Positions 51,901 to 59,585 of a stretch of 64,000 nt of DNA are shown piece by piece (within the stretch, counting starts at the first letter, position 1; each line of letters starts with the position of its first letter). The notes beneath the pieces are model-generated. The model saw only the letters and a program-made list of their open reading frames with translations, had not been told where the DNA came from and made no database searches. Where the stretch lies: NCBI GenBank assembly GCA_903892565.1, contig CAITIX010000318.1, positions 1 to 64,000 on the forward strand, in the 5' to 3' direction. The DNA comes from an uncultured Acidobacteriia bacterium (GTDB lineage Bacteria; Acidobacteriota; Terriglobia; Bryobacterales; Bryobacteraceae). The position numbers and the translations under genes were made by a program.

Positions 51901-52145
51901 GCGCCATTCTCATGACCGCCTCCGCCATGATCTTCGGCATGTTGCCGATGGCGATCGGAATGGGCGAGGGCGGATCGCAGGCGGCGCCGCTCGGGCGCGC
52001 CGTGATCGGCGGCTTGATCGTCTCCACGTTTGCGACCTTGACCATCCTTCCGTCGATCTACGCGATTTTGCAGCGCCGCGTCTCCGTGGCGTCCGCTTCC
52101 TTGAACCCGATGGACCCAGAGAGCCGATATTATGATGCGAAGTAA
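48996..52145 (+). CDS. RND efflux transporter, inner-membrane pump
   Basis: The 1049-residue protein has the AcrB/HAE plan. One helix (TVVVALISIALCAFLAVQ) is followed by a large periplasmic loop with PVDIFPKGGDPAIYVAQPYG, then helices 2-6, a second periplasmic loop, and helices 8-12. The proton-relay helix reads LAVGILVDEATVEIENIHTH (D401-E402), where AcrB has Asp-Asp. This DE form occurs in many environmental RND pumps. The C-terminal set contains TIPAVLCGVLLMLRF and MAIGIAVANSILLVSFAERF. It exports drugs or metals using the proton gradient; the substrate is unknown. The adaptor gene overlaps its last 14 bp. Confidence 0.94.
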   Translation: MRLVLAALSRPITVVVALISIALCAFLAVQRMPVDIFPKGGDPAIYVAQPYGGMDPAQMEGYLTYYYEYHFLYITGIDHVESKSIQGATLMKLTFYEGTDMNQAMAETIGYVNRARAFMPPGTVPPFVTRFDAGSVAVGQLVFSSDAHTQGELQDYAINRVRPLFATLPGVSAPPPFGGNQRTIVVTLDPDKLKQYGISPDEAIAAVSKGSLVMPSGNMWTGNINRIARTNAALGGNLAELLSTPIRPVSGTAVYLRDIGTVENGTDLVSAYAHVNGKRTVYIPVTKRSDASTLDVINAVKASIPKFKNAVPEDVDVRLEFDQSPTVTNSIRNLVTEGLLGALLTGLMVLIFLRDWRSALIVVMNIPFALLAAVVFLWATGQTINIMTLGGLALAVGILVDEATVEIENIHTHLLPGISRSRAVVEACSRTALARLLSMFCVLAVFVPSFFMTGVNRQLFVPLSMAVGFSMIASYILSSTLVPVFSTWLLRTPQAQVHKKTGFSDWLRSAYAGYLGFVLRLRWPLVLGYLAASAAIIYGLFPHMGTEIFPDSNSAVFRIRLRAPSGTRVEETERIVLRALDTIRYEAGENNVAITSDFVGVIPSSYPVDLIHLFTSGPQEAIIQVALKPDAPRGEDLRERLRKSLHDKLPMCQVSFEAGDIVGQVMSSGSPTPVEIAVLGGNLMDVYGFAQKVQAQLAPLSFLRDLQFAQDVNYPTLDININRERAGQFGLTMSDVVRSVVPATSSSRFTQPNYWRDPVSGNAFQIQVELPQQRLQGIDALGDMPVMQNGRSSTRLIDIATLKTGTMPGMIERYNGQRVVSLTANIHGITLGEAAQQINAAIARAGTPPRGISVALRGQAPALAQTISGLRTGLLLAILVIFLLLAANFQSIRMSLAILLTIPAVLCGVLLMLRFTATTLNIQSFMGAIMAIGIAVANSILLVSFAERFRHDGMSLLEAAREAASSRLRAILMTASAMIFGMLPMAIGMGEGGSQAAPLGRAVIGGLIVSTFATLTILPSIYAILQRRVSVASASLNPMDPESRYYDAK

Positions 52146-53253
52146 AACTGCCCTCAGCATAATGGCGTGGAGCGCGCTGCTTTGCAGCCTGAGCGCCCCG
52201 CTGGCCTGTGCACAGACCGTGGAACTGGTTCCCGTCGTCGCCAAGCAAGCGTCGCGTGTGGCAGATCTGCCGGGGGAATTCTTGCCGTTCATGAGCGTTG
52301 CCGTGCACGCCAAAGTCAACGGCTACGTGGAACGAATCCTGGTAGACCGCGGCAGCGTGGTCAAGGAAGGGCAGTTGCTCGCCGAATTGAGCGCACCGGA
52401 AATGGCCGCGCGGATTGCTGAAGCGGAATCGAAAGTACAAGTTCTGGAAGCCGACCGGCTGCAGGCCGTCGCGCAAGTGGCCGCGACGCAAAGCACCTAC
52501 GACCGATTAAAACGCGCGGCGGAGACTCCCGGAGCCATCGCCGGCAACGAGCTCATTCAAGCGGAGCAACAAGTGGAAGCGGCGAACGCTCTGGTCCGTT
52601 CGCGCGAACAAGCTAAGCGCGCCGCGGAAGCGTCGGTGAACGCGGAGAAGGAAATGCAGTCTTACTTGAAGATTGCCGCGCCTTTCGATGGCGTTGTCAC
52701 CGAGCGCTTCATTCATCCCGGCGCACTGGTTGGTCCGGGCGCGAGTCCCGCACTATTGACCATCGAACAGATTTCGCAATTGAGACTCGTGGTCGCGTTG
52801 CCTGAGGAATACGTCGCCGGCATCGGCCAAGGCGCGAAAGTAGCGTTTCAAGTCCCGGCCTATCCGGAGCGCACGTACACAGGGACGGTCGCGCGCGTTT
52901 CCCATTCGCTCGATAAGGCGACTCGCACGATGGCCGTCGAGCTAGACGTCGCCAATCGCGATGGTTCGCTCGCCCCCGGCATGTATCCGACGGTGAAATG
53001 GCCGGTGCGGACTGCTCGTACCGCGCTTTTCGTTCCTAAAACCAGCGTCGTGACTACCGCCGAGCGGATGTTTGTCATCCGTAATAGTGACGGCCGGGCC
53101 GAATGGGTCGACGTCCGCAAAGGTGCCGCCGACGGCGATCTGGTGACGGTGCTGGCGGATTTGAAACCGGGCGACATGATCGTTCGCCGCGCCAGCGACG
53201 AGATGCGGGATGGGTCGCCGCTGCCCCATCGAACACCGCCGGGCAAGCCATAG
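52132..53253 (+). CDS. RND efflux periplasmic adaptor (HlyD/AcrA type)
   Basis: The 373-residue protein has a signal peptide (MAWSALLCSLSAPLACAQ). A lipoyl-like half-motif is present (VHAKVNGYVERILVDRGSVV, EGQLLAELSAPEM), then a coiled-coil hairpin (about residues 95-180) and the second lipoyl half (IAAPFDGVVTERFIHPGALV). A beta-barrel domain follows (LRLVVALPEEYVAGIGQGAK). The C-terminus VRRASDEMRDGSPLPHRTP is short. It joins the RND pump to the TolC-like channel. The gene overlaps the pump gene by 14 bp (ATGATGCGAAGTAA); the ATG at 52135 is an alternative. Confidence 0.92.
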   Translation: MMRSKTALSIMAWSALLCSLSAPLACAQTVELVPVVAKQASRVADLPGEFLPFMSVAVHAKVNGYVERILVDRGSVVKEGQLLAELSAPEMAARIAEAESKVQVLEADRLQAVAQVAATQSTYDRLKRAAETPGAIAGNELIQAEQQVEAANALVRSREQAKRAAEASVNAEKEMQSYLKIAAPFDGVVTERFIHPGALVGPGASPALLTIEQISQLRLVVALPEEYVAGIGQGAKVAFQVPAYPERTYTGTVARVSHSLDKATRTMAVELDVANRDGSLAPGMYPTVKWPVRTARTALFVPKTSVVTTAERMFVIRNSDGRAEWVDVRKGAADGDLVTVLADLKPGDMIVRRASDEMRDGSPLPHRTPPGKP

Positions 53254-53284
53254 CGAACTCGGTAGAATAGACGCGAGACTCTTT

Positions 53285-54019
53285 TTGAGATCGCAACCGA
53301 GTACTCCGCAATCCGACGACGAAGCTGCCGTCTCCCGCATTCTGGTCGTTGAAGATGATCGCAAGATCGCCGCGGCCATTGGAGAAGGACTGCAAAGTAG
53401 CGCCTATTCCGTTGCTCTTGCCTACACGGGCGAAGATGGATTTTTCCTGGCCAATTCGCAGCCCTTCGAGTTAATCGTCTTGGATGTGATGCTTCCCGGT
53501 CGCAGCGGGATTGAGGTGCTTTCGGCAATCCGCAAGCTGGGGCGAAAAGTTCCCGTCTTGCTGCTCACCGCGCGCGACTCGGTCGAGGATCGCGTGCTCG
53601 GTCTGGATGCCGGCGCCGATGATTACCTCGTGAAGCCCTTCGCATTCCCGGAGCTGCTCGCCAGAGTTCGAGCGCTGCTGCGGCGCGGCACGGCGGAAAC
53701 AGTGCGTCCTCTTCGCGTACTCGATCTGGAAATGGATCTGGCCAGCCGCTCGGTCAAGCGCGGCGCGCGCGCCATCGAGCTGACGGCCCGAGAATTTGAG
53801 CTACTGGAATACCTGCTCCGGCATCAAGGCGAAGTGGTCTCGCGGGAGATGCTGGTGCGCGATGTGTGGAAAGAACAAGTGCGGCACACGCCGCTCGATA
53901 ACGTCATCGACGTCCACATGGTCCGTCTGCGCCGAAAGGTGGATGAAGGAACCGTGGTCAAACTGCTGCACACGGTTCGCGGCGTAGGGTTCGTCCTGAA
54001 AGGGGAGGCTTCGCGCTAA
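53285..54019 (+). CDS. OmpR/PhoB-family response regulator
   Basis: The receiver domain starts SRILVVEDDRKIAAAI, with the phospho-acceptor D67 in FELIVLDVMLPGRSG. The conserved Thr/Lys are in VLLLTARDSVEDRV and DDYLVKPFAFPEL. The C-terminal winged helix of the OmpR type is clear (IELTAREFELLEYLLRHQGE, HMVRLRRKVDEG). TTG 53285 is chosen because it is near the receiver start. A TAGAAT (53263-53268), just after the adaptor stop, could give a separate transcript. The gene lies 31 bp downstream of the adaptor and 6 bp upstream of its kinase, so it probably controls this efflux operon, as CusR or CopR do in metal systems (inference). Confidence 0.92.
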   Translation: MRSQPSTPQSDDEAAVSRILVVEDDRKIAAAIGEGLQSSAYSVALAYTGEDGFFLANSQPFELIVLDVMLPGRSGIEVLSAIRKLGRKVPVLLLTARDSVEDRVLGLDAGADDYLVKPFAFPELLARVRALLRRGTAETVRPLRVLDLEMDLASRSVKRGARAIELTAREFELLEYLLRHQGEVVSREMLVRDVWKEQVRHTPLDNVIDVHMVRLRRKVDEGTVVKLLHTVRGVGFVLKGEASR

Positions 54020-54025
54020 CAGATC

Positions 54026-55426
54026 ATGCGACTTCCTTGGCTACGGCACATCCGGACGCGGCTCACCCTGTGGTACGTGGCGATCCTCGCTGCAGCGCTC
54101 TTGATCTACGGCGGCAGCACATGCGCGATCGTGCTGTTGCAATTGCGAACCCAAGTGGATCAGCTTGCGATCGAGGATCTGGAAACGGTGGAGGGCATCC
54201 TCACCTTCGGTGCCGATCAGAAGCTGCACGTGCGCGAGGACTACCACGATCATCCGTATTCCGAAGAAATGGAGGAGCGCTACCTGGAGGTTCGTGCCGA
54301 AGACGGGACGCTGCTTTATCGCAACGAGCACCTGGGGGAACGCGCGCTCGGAGGCAAGCCAGAGCCCGGCGAAGGCGTAAATACGTATTCGCCCCGATCT
54401 GGCCGCTTAGCGGATGGCACGCGGATTCGCCTCATCAGCCGCCAGCACATGATCAATGGGCATCCTACGCTCATCCGGTTGGCATTTAGCGAAGAACCAA
54501 TGTGGCAGCGCTTCTGGCAATTGGCCATCGGCCTTCTGATCGGCCTGCCTTTCGCGCTGGGCGTGGCGGGAGCGGGAGGCTATTTCCTCGCCAGGCGCGC
54601 CCTCGGGCCGGTGGAGCGAATGGCCCGCCGCGCGCGGGAAATCAGCGCGGAACAGTTAGGCGCCCGTCTGCACGTTGAAAATCCTCAGGATGAGCTTGGA
54701 TTGCTGGCGCATGCGTTCAACGAGACGTTAGCGCGTCTGGAACAGTCCTTCGAGCAACTCAAGCGCTTCACTTCCGATGCGTCTCACGAACTGCGCACGC
54801 CGCTGACCGCGATCCGCAGCGTCGGCGAAGTCGGTTTGCAGCGGGAAGGTAATCCCGAACACTATCGCGAAGTGATCGGCAGCATGCTCGAAGAAGCGGA
54901 GCACCTGGGACGCCTGGTGGAGAATCTGCTGACCATCTCGCGCGCGGATTCGGGCCAGATCCGGCTGCAGAAATCGGCGCTCAACCTGACGCCGCTCGTG
55001 CGGGAAGCGGCGTCGCTGTTGGAAGTGCTTGCCGAAGAGAAGGGGCAGTCGGTTTCCATCGACGGCGACGCGGCCATCGGAGTGAACGCGGACCCCGTGG
55101 TCCTACGGCAGATCGTCATCAACCTGCTGGACAACGCGATCAAGTACTCGCCGCGCGGTGGTAGGATCTCGGTCCGCATCGGGCAAAAAGATGCCAATAC
55201 TGTTTGCGTTGAAGTCGAGGATAGCGGCTCTGGAATTCCGGCGCAGCACCGGGATAAAGTGTTTGACCGCTTTTACCGCATCGACGACGCCCGTTCGCGG
55301 GACGCCGGAGGAGCCGGTCTTGGCCTCGCAATCGCCAAGTGGGGCGCAGAAGCGCACGGCGGAAAACTGGAGCTGGAATCGCGCGAGGTCGGGTGCGTTT
55401 TCCGTCTTCTGCTGCCTGTTTCTTAG
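54026..55426 (+). CDS. Membrane sensor histidine kinase (CusS-like layout)
   Basis: The protein has two transmembrane helices (about 16-38 and about 167-190). A periplasmic domain between them contains HVREDYHDHPYSEEMEE (residues about 69-85), rich in His, Asp and Glu, which could bind metal. The HAMP domain (LARRALGPVERMARRARE) follows. The DHp box has H254 in SDASHELRTPLTAIR. The HATPase has N-box LLDNAIKYSPRGGR and the G boxes DSGSGIP and GGAGLGLAIAKW. The layout resembles heavy-metal sensors of the CusS family. It is the partner of the response regulator just upstream. Confidence 0.9.
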   Translation: MRLPWLRHIRTRLTLWYVAILAAALLIYGGSTCAIVLLQLRTQVDQLAIEDLETVEGILTFGADQKLHVREDYHDHPYSEEMEERYLEVRAEDGTLLYRNEHLGERALGGKPEPGEGVNTYSPRSGRLADGTRIRLISRQHMINGHPTLIRLAFSEEPMWQRFWQLAIGLLIGLPFALGVAGAGGYFLARRALGPVERMARRAREISAEQLGARLHVENPQDELGLLAHAFNETLARLEQSFEQLKRFTSDASHELRTPLTAIRSVGEVGLQREGNPEHYREVIGSMLEEAEHLGRLVENLLTISRADSGQIRLQKSALNLTPLVREAASLLEVLAEEKGQSVSIDGDAAIGVNADPVVLRQIVINLLDNAIKYSPRGGRISVRIGQKDANTVCVEVEDSGSGIPAQHRDKVFDRFYRIDDARSRDAGGAGLGLAIAKWGAEAHGGKLELESREVGCVFRLLLPVS

Positions 55427-55746
55427 GTGCGGGACGAGTACGAAGTGTTTTTGGAGTCACGGTATAGCTCCCGTATCATCGCATCCTCGGAGGTTGGCTG
55501 GACTCCTTTAGGCGGATCTGAGCCCATACCGCCGGTTGGTTTTCCCCCACCACTTCCAGCACTAAAATCTATCTATCGATCTTCTTCCTAGGGCCTTAAA
55601 ACTCAGTTATCCCCCCTGCGGGGAATCCGTACTACGGCGATTTTTCTCTAAGACTGCACTCTATACGGATACTCAAAATCGTTATACCCGCGTAATCTTG
55701 AACTGTACCCGAGTTCTACCTCTGGTACCCCGGGGGGGGAGCATCC
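55427..55746. other. Intergenic region before the Flp pilin gene
   Basis: No gene is seen. The end carries a G-run (GGGGGGGGAG, 55732-55741), which acts as the pilin ribosome-binding site. Possible -10-like hexamers (TATACG at about 55659, TATACC at about 55683) lie upstream, without a clear -35. Confidence 0.4.
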
Positions 55747-55947
55747 ATGAATAAATTGAATCGGCTGGCTTATAGATTCCTGATCTGGAAAGATACACGC
55801 GGTCAGGATCTCATTGAATATTCGCTCATGGCTGGTTTTGTCGCCGTGGCCGCTGGCGCCATCATGCCCGGCGTCTCCTCGAATATCAGCAAGATATTCT
55901 CCAAAGTCGGTTCCGTGATGACGGCGGCCAGCTCGCAAGGCAGTTAG
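55747..55947 (+). CDS. Flp/Fap-type (type IVb) pilin
   Basis: The 66-residue protein has a short charged leader (MNKLNRLAYRFLIWKDTRGQ) and a single hydrophobic helix beginning DLIEYSLMAGFVAVAAGAIM. Glu at the +5-type position and the following Tyr are hallmarks of Flp pilins, which TadV-type prepilin peptidases process after the Gly. The tail is short and ends SSQGS. Flp fibres mediate adhesion. No tad genes are in the window, so assembly genes must lie elsewhere. This may be an orphan pilin copy. Confidence 0.85.
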   Translation: MNKLNRLAYRFLIWKDTRGQDLIEYSLMAGFVAVAAGAIMPGVSSNISKIFSKVGSVMTAASSQGS

Positions 55948-56046
55948 GCCTTCCTGCCGTTCTCATATCGCGCAGTTGAACAGATCCTTCGCATCAGATA
56001 CCCTGACCAAGGTACCCCCGAATCTTGGTGAAGGAGAACGATCCGA

Positions 56047-56622
56047 ATGATTTCTCAGAAGCTACTCGTCGCGACGCTCGTCGCATCCGCCTGCTGCGTC
56101 AGCGCGCAGGACAAAGGCGGCAAGAAGCAAGGCCCCCCGCCGATGCTCAACGTCAAGGTTGCCGATTTCGCCGATGGCGCGCGCATCCCTGTGAAATTTA
56201 CTTGCGCCGCCGGGCAGAATAGCCCGTCGCCCGCGATTTCCTGGTCCAACGCACCTGCTGGCACCCAGAGCTTCGTCCTCATCATGCACGATCCCGATCC
56301 CGTCATCGGCGGCTCCATCATGGACGTACTGCATTGGGCGATTTACGACATTCCGGCAACAGCAAAAGGCCTTCCTGAGAACGTCGCCAAGGGCGATCTC
56401 CCGGATGGTTCCAAGCAGATCAAGAACATCGCTGGTGGAAACAGCTACCTCGGCCCCTGCCCGCCTCCCGGCCACGGCGATCATCACTACACGCTCGAAC
56501 TTTACGCGCTCAACGCCAAGCTCGGTCTCGCCTCCACGGCGTCCCGCCAGGAATTATTGAAGGCCATGGACGGCAAGATCTTGTCGAAGGGCGTGTACAT
56601 CGGCATTGCCGGACAAAAGTAG
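56047..56622 (+). CDS. Exported YbhB/YbcL-family (PEBP-like) protein
   Basis: The 191-residue protein has a signal peptide (KLLVATLVASACCVSAQ) and a single PEBP fold. Family motifs are FVLIMHDPDP, VLHWAIYDIPA and YLGPCPPPGHGDHHYTLELY, with a ligand-pocket His/Asp as in YbhB. PEBP-like proteins bind phosphate or anionic ligands; a periplasmic role is not known. Lys/Gly-rich residues follow the cleavage site (DKGGKKQG). AAGGAG lies upstream of ATG 56047. It converges with the DUF2277-fusion gene, with 3 bp between the two stops. Confidence 0.9.
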   Translation: MISQKLLVATLVASACCVSAQDKGGKKQGPPPMLNVKVADFADGARIPVKFTCAAGQNSPSPAISWSNAPAGTQSFVLIMHDPDPVIGGSIMDVLHWAIYDIPATAKGLPENVAKGDLPDGSKQIKNIAGGNSYLGPCPPPGHGDHHYTLELYALNAKLGLASTASRQELLKAMDGKILSKGVYIGIAGQK

Positions 56623-56625
56623 CTT

Positions 56626-57864
56626 CTACTTTGCGCGTCCCTTGAAGCCCTGGGCGAGGGTGGCGATTCTATAAATCGTCTTGGCGTTGTTCCTCACGCC
56701 TTGCGGTGTTTGAAATTCTTTGCCATCCGGACCCAGGGCTCCCGCGCCAACCACATACATTGTCTTCTTGCCCTTGCCCGCAAATGCCACGCTGATCACA
56801 GGACGCGGCGTCGGGATCACGCCTACATACTTTCCTTCCGCGCCGAAAACCTGCACACCCGGAGCCGAAGTCACGTACAACCGACCCTGCGCATCAATCG
56901 CCATTCCATCGCCGTTGCCTCCGGCTTCCAGCTTTGCGAATACGCGCTGATTCGTCGCGGAGCCGTCGGGCTGCACGTCGAACGCCACCACTTCCTCCCG
57001 GTTCGTCACATAGAGGATCTTCTCATCGCGACTCAGCATGATTCCGTTCGTGCGCAGATTCTTGCCTACTTCGCTGACCTTCCCGGCGAGGTCCACATGA
57101 AATAGTCCCTCCGACGTGAAGTACACGTGTCCCTTTTTGCTGACGATCAAATCGTTCACGCGCCCTAGCGATTTTCCGTCGATGTTATCGGCAATCTTCT
57201 TGCGCTCTGGCGCGAGCATCGCAACGGCCGTCGGCTCCGCGCACGTGGGACCTTTGCGGCCCGGGTCCGTGCACGTTCGTTCCACCACGAACACGCGGCC
57301 TTTCGCGTCCAGCGACACCGCGCCGGTGCCGTGCGTGTCTTCGAGGAACGACGTCACATGATCCTTGCCGTTCAGCTTGCTGATTTTGTTTGGCTGCTCC
57401 TGCGCGAACAAAAGTCCACCATCGGACGTTCCGACGATTCCATCGGCGTTGTCCGAACCCTGCCACGCGATGGACCACTGAGATCCTGCGGCGACCACGC
57501 CCGGAATTGCGGACACCGCAATATTGCGAGCCCCCGGCATCGGAGCCTGCGCCGCAGCGCGCGGCACATTCCACAGTGCCAGGAACGCCACGGCGACCGC
57601 GGCAAAACGTGTCAAATTTCGTGCGCGCGCCTTCGCCGCTTCCTCTTCGCGATTCTTCGCGGGAGCGTTGGTCTCCAACGCGCGCAGCAATCTCCCGGAG
57701 ATCGCCGCAGCATCGTCCACCGCCGCGTGGAACGCAATCTCGTTCGATTTCGACGGCTTCGTGAAGCCGCAAATCTTACGGACGAATTGCAGCGAGGCCG
57801 CGCGCACTTCTTCTTCCGTTACCGGCGGATCGAAATTGAACAACGTTTTGATATTTCTGCACAT
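56626..57864 (-). CDS. Fusion of DUF2277 and an SMP-30/gluconolactonase-like propeller
   Basis: Residues 1-82 are a complete DUF2277 domain: MCRNIKTLFNFDPPVTEEEV, RAASLQFVRKICGFTKPSKS, NEIAFHAAVDDAAAISGRLL, ending EEEAAKARAR. Without a stop, the frame continues into TRFAAVAVAFLALWNVPRAA (84-106), an ordinary signal peptide. It continues into a propeller of the SMP-30/NHL type (about 110-405): ADGIVGTSDGGLLFAQEQPN, RVNDLIVSKKGHVYF, TNGIMLSRDEKILYVTNRE, GMAIDAQGRLYVTSAPG. In the fusion the signal would be an internal membrane anchor, with DUF2277 in the cytoplasm and the propeller in the periplasm. TTG at 57615-57613 (residue 84) could be an independent start for a secreted propeller. Confidence 0.8.
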   Translation of the reverse strand: MCRNIKTLFNFDPPVTEEEVRAASLQFVRKICGFTKPSKSNEIAFHAAVDDAAAISGRLLRALETNAPAKNREEEAAKARARNLTRFAAVAVAFLALWNVPRAAAQAPMPGARNIAVSAIPGVVAAGSQWSIAWQGSDNADGIVGTSDGGLLFAQEQPNKISKLNGKDHVTSFLEDTHGTGAVSLDAKGRVFVVERTCTDPGRKGPTCAEPTAVAMLAPERKKIADNIDGKSLGRVNDLIVSKKGHVYFTSEGLFHVDLAGKVSEVGKNLRTNGIMLSRDEKILYVTNREEVVAFDVQPDGSATNQRVFAKLEAGGNGDGMAIDAQGRLYVTSAPGVQVFGAEGKYVGVIPTPRPVISVAFAGKGKKTMYVVGAGALGPDGKEFQTPQGVRNNAKTIYRIATLAQGFKGRAK

Positions 57865-57921
57865 GTTCGATAGTCTCGCAAGTTTATGGGCCGCCCGGAG
57901 CTCGCCGAGCCCCATGCGTCA

Positions 57922-57940
57922 TTCTGTCTCCTGACTTCTG
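57922..57940 (+). repeat. 19-nt inverted repeat, left copy
   Basis: TTCTGTCTCCTGACTTCTG here is exactly repeated in reverse orientation at 59452-59470. The pair brackets the NTF2-like gene and its terminator. Similar CTCCTGA-rich tracts lie at 59045-59083. Confidence 0.85.
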
Positions 57941-58069
57941 TCTCCTTGACTTCACCCGCGCCATATTATACTGAGGTTCGGTACCAACTCCGGCTCTGCT
58001 GGACTTATCCGCTTCGGTTCAGTCGCACTCAGCGCTCTGCTTGCGGATTAGCGTATCGAAAGGGGAACT

Positions 58070-58972
58070 ATGAATCGTACTACTACTAAGTTTTTTGCCT
58101 CCGCCGTTGCGTGCGCCGGTCTGATGACCTCCGTCGGAATTGCTTCCGCGGCTGCTGCTGGCGATCCTGTGCTCGCGGCAGATCGCGCCGCTTTTGCTGC
58201 GCTCTCCAAGGGCGACCACGCCGCCGCCAACAAGTGGCTGGATCCTGATTTCAATTGGGTGGACGCCGAAGGCATCATGTGGCTGAAGAGCGACGCCTTC
58301 CGCGCCAACATCAAGCCGCTCATCGCCGCGCCCACCGCCGACGTCAAAGTGATCGAACACAAGTACGGCGCGAGCGTTGTCTGGATTCAGTGGAGCCAGG
58401 GCGATAAGTACTCCGCGCACTTCTGGGTGAAGCGCCCCGGCGGCTGGAAGCTGCTGCACGCTACCGAAATCGCCGCCGTTCCCAAGCGCGACTTCACCGT
58501 GGTCGAGCCCACCTACGAGATCCCCTGCAACAACCCTTGCAAGGCTGTGCCCTACAAGCCTCTCACCGAAGGCGAGAAGGCCTCGCTCGAAGAATGGCAG
58601 GATCAGGAATCCGGCATGGAGCGCTGGGCCGTGCGCGTCGCCGACGATCAGGATCAACGCGTGGTCAGCACCTACGGCGGGGCGTCACCCTCTAAAGCCG
58701 ATCGCCTCGCCGGTATGCGCAAGCGCGCCGCAGCGATGCCCAATGCTCCGAAAGTGGGAGCCGCTCCCGCTCTCTGGATCCGCACCTGGGATTTCGGCGA
58801 TACCGTCGTGATGGTCTCCGTGCAGCCCACCTATGGCGACAAGCCGTATTGGTCCAGCCGCGTTCTCTCCAAGGACGCCAAGGGCTTCTGGCAGATGCGC
58901 GAAAGCTATCACAACTTCATCCTGGCCGCGCCCGTCATGACCGCCGTCCAGAATCAGCCGAACTTGAAGTAA
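58070..58972 (+). CDS. Secreted protein with two NTF2-like (DUF4440/SnoaL-type) domains
   Basis: The 300-residue protein has a signal peptide (FFASAVACAGLMTSVGIASA). The first NTF2-like unit is at residues about 33-145 (AADRAAFAALSKGDHAAANK, WVDAEGIMWLKSDAFRANIK, IQWSQGDKYSAHFWVKR). A Cys-containing linker (IPCNNPCKAVPYK) follows. The second unit is at about 160-290, with WIRTWDFGDTVVMVSVQPTY, YWSSRVLSKDAKGFWQMRES. The family includes small enzymes and binding proteins with a cone-shaped pocket. The substrate is unknown. A perfect intrinsic terminator follows the gene, so it is monocistronic. Confidence 0.75.
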   Translation: MNRTTTKFFASAVACAGLMTSVGIASAAAAGDPVLAADRAAFAALSKGDHAAANKWLDPDFNWVDAEGIMWLKSDAFRANIKPLIAAPTADVKVIEHKYGASVVWIQWSQGDKYSAHFWVKRPGGWKLLHATEIAAVPKRDFTVVEPTYEIPCNNPCKAVPYKPLTEGEKASLEEWQDQESGMERWAVRVADDQDQRVVSTYGGASPSKADRLAGMRKRAAAMPNAPKVGAAPALWIRTWDFGDTVVMVSVQPTYGDKPYWSSRVLSKDAKGFWQMRESYHNFILAAPVMTAVQNQPNLK

Positions 58973-59008
58973 CCTCGCACCAACGATCAAAATCGTAAAT
59001 TACGAACG

Positions 59009-59037
59009 AAGGGACCGCTAAAAACGGTCCCTTTTTT
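59009..59037 (+). terminator. Intrinsic terminator of the NTF2-like gene
   Basis: GGGACCG (59011-59017) and CGGTCCC (59025-59031) form a 7-bp stem, extended by A-T pairs, with a CTAAAAA loop. It is followed by a T6 tract (59032-59037), 37 bp after the stop. Confidence 0.95.
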
Positions 59038-59451
59038 CATGCGAGACTCCTGTCTTTTGACTCCTGACTCCTGACTCCTATTCCCCCTCCCCTCAAGCAC
59101 TTCCCGTTTCGATTCCACGAACGTCCAATGCTCCCGGTGTACACCATAATCAAGCGTCTGGGTTCGGCGATCGGAAACCAGGCCACGAAACGTGAGGAGT
59201 ACTCGAGTTCCTTCGCGTTCAGCGTAAAAGCTGCCCGGAGCAGCGAGTGCGATCCGCTGAGGGCTGCGAGCGATACAGGAGCCGATGGTGCGTGCGTCAC
59301 AGCACCGAGCGTCACGTGCGTTACAGTGAACCCTCGCCGTTGCGGGCAAAGAAACGGCAGCACTCTACCGCTCTAAACGTCGGTAGTCCGCCTAGCCGTG
59401 CGGGTCATCAACCGGTAGAAAGCGCGCTTTCGAAACAAAGAAGTCAGAATA

Positions 59452-59470
59452 CAGAAGTCAGGAGACAGAA
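59452..59470 (-). repeat. 19-nt inverted repeat, right copy
   Basis: CAGAAGTCAGGAGACAGAA is the exact reverse complement of 57922-57940. About 1.5 kb separates the two copies. Confidence 0.85.
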
Positions 59471-59513
59471 TTCCGAACCGTGATGGGAACGTGGCGCACG
59501 GCCGTGCCGTGCC

Positions 59514-59535
59514 GCGTCCCGACTCATCGGGACGC
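59514..59535. other. 9-bp hairpin near the 3' end of the alpha/beta-hydrolase gene
   Basis: GCGTCCCGA and TCGGGACGC form a perfect 9-bp stem around CTCA. The stop of the minus-strand hydrolase is at 59586, so the hairpin is 50 nt downstream in that transcript, but no T run follows. It may be an intergenic repeat. Confidence 0.5.
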
Positions 59536-59585
59536 CTAGGCGGTGACCTTCCGAACCAAACGTCTCGTGTGTGGGATACCTGCGT

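Larger units (their letters stand above)
58973..59585. other. Non-coding region between two convergent genes, repeats only
   Basis: This 613-bp region holds a terminator, CTCCTGA tracts (59045-59083), a 14-bp palindrome (GAAAGCGCGCTTTC, 59418-59431), the right copy of the 19-nt inverted repeat and a strong hairpin (59514-59535). Several frames are open on the minus strand but match no domain, so no gene is called. Confidence 0.6.

Noticed and set aside
58987..59363. Minus-strand frames of about 110-120 aa between the NTF2-like and hydrolase genes
   Set aside because: They overlap in two frames, run through the terminator and CTCCTGA repeats, and match nothing I recognise.
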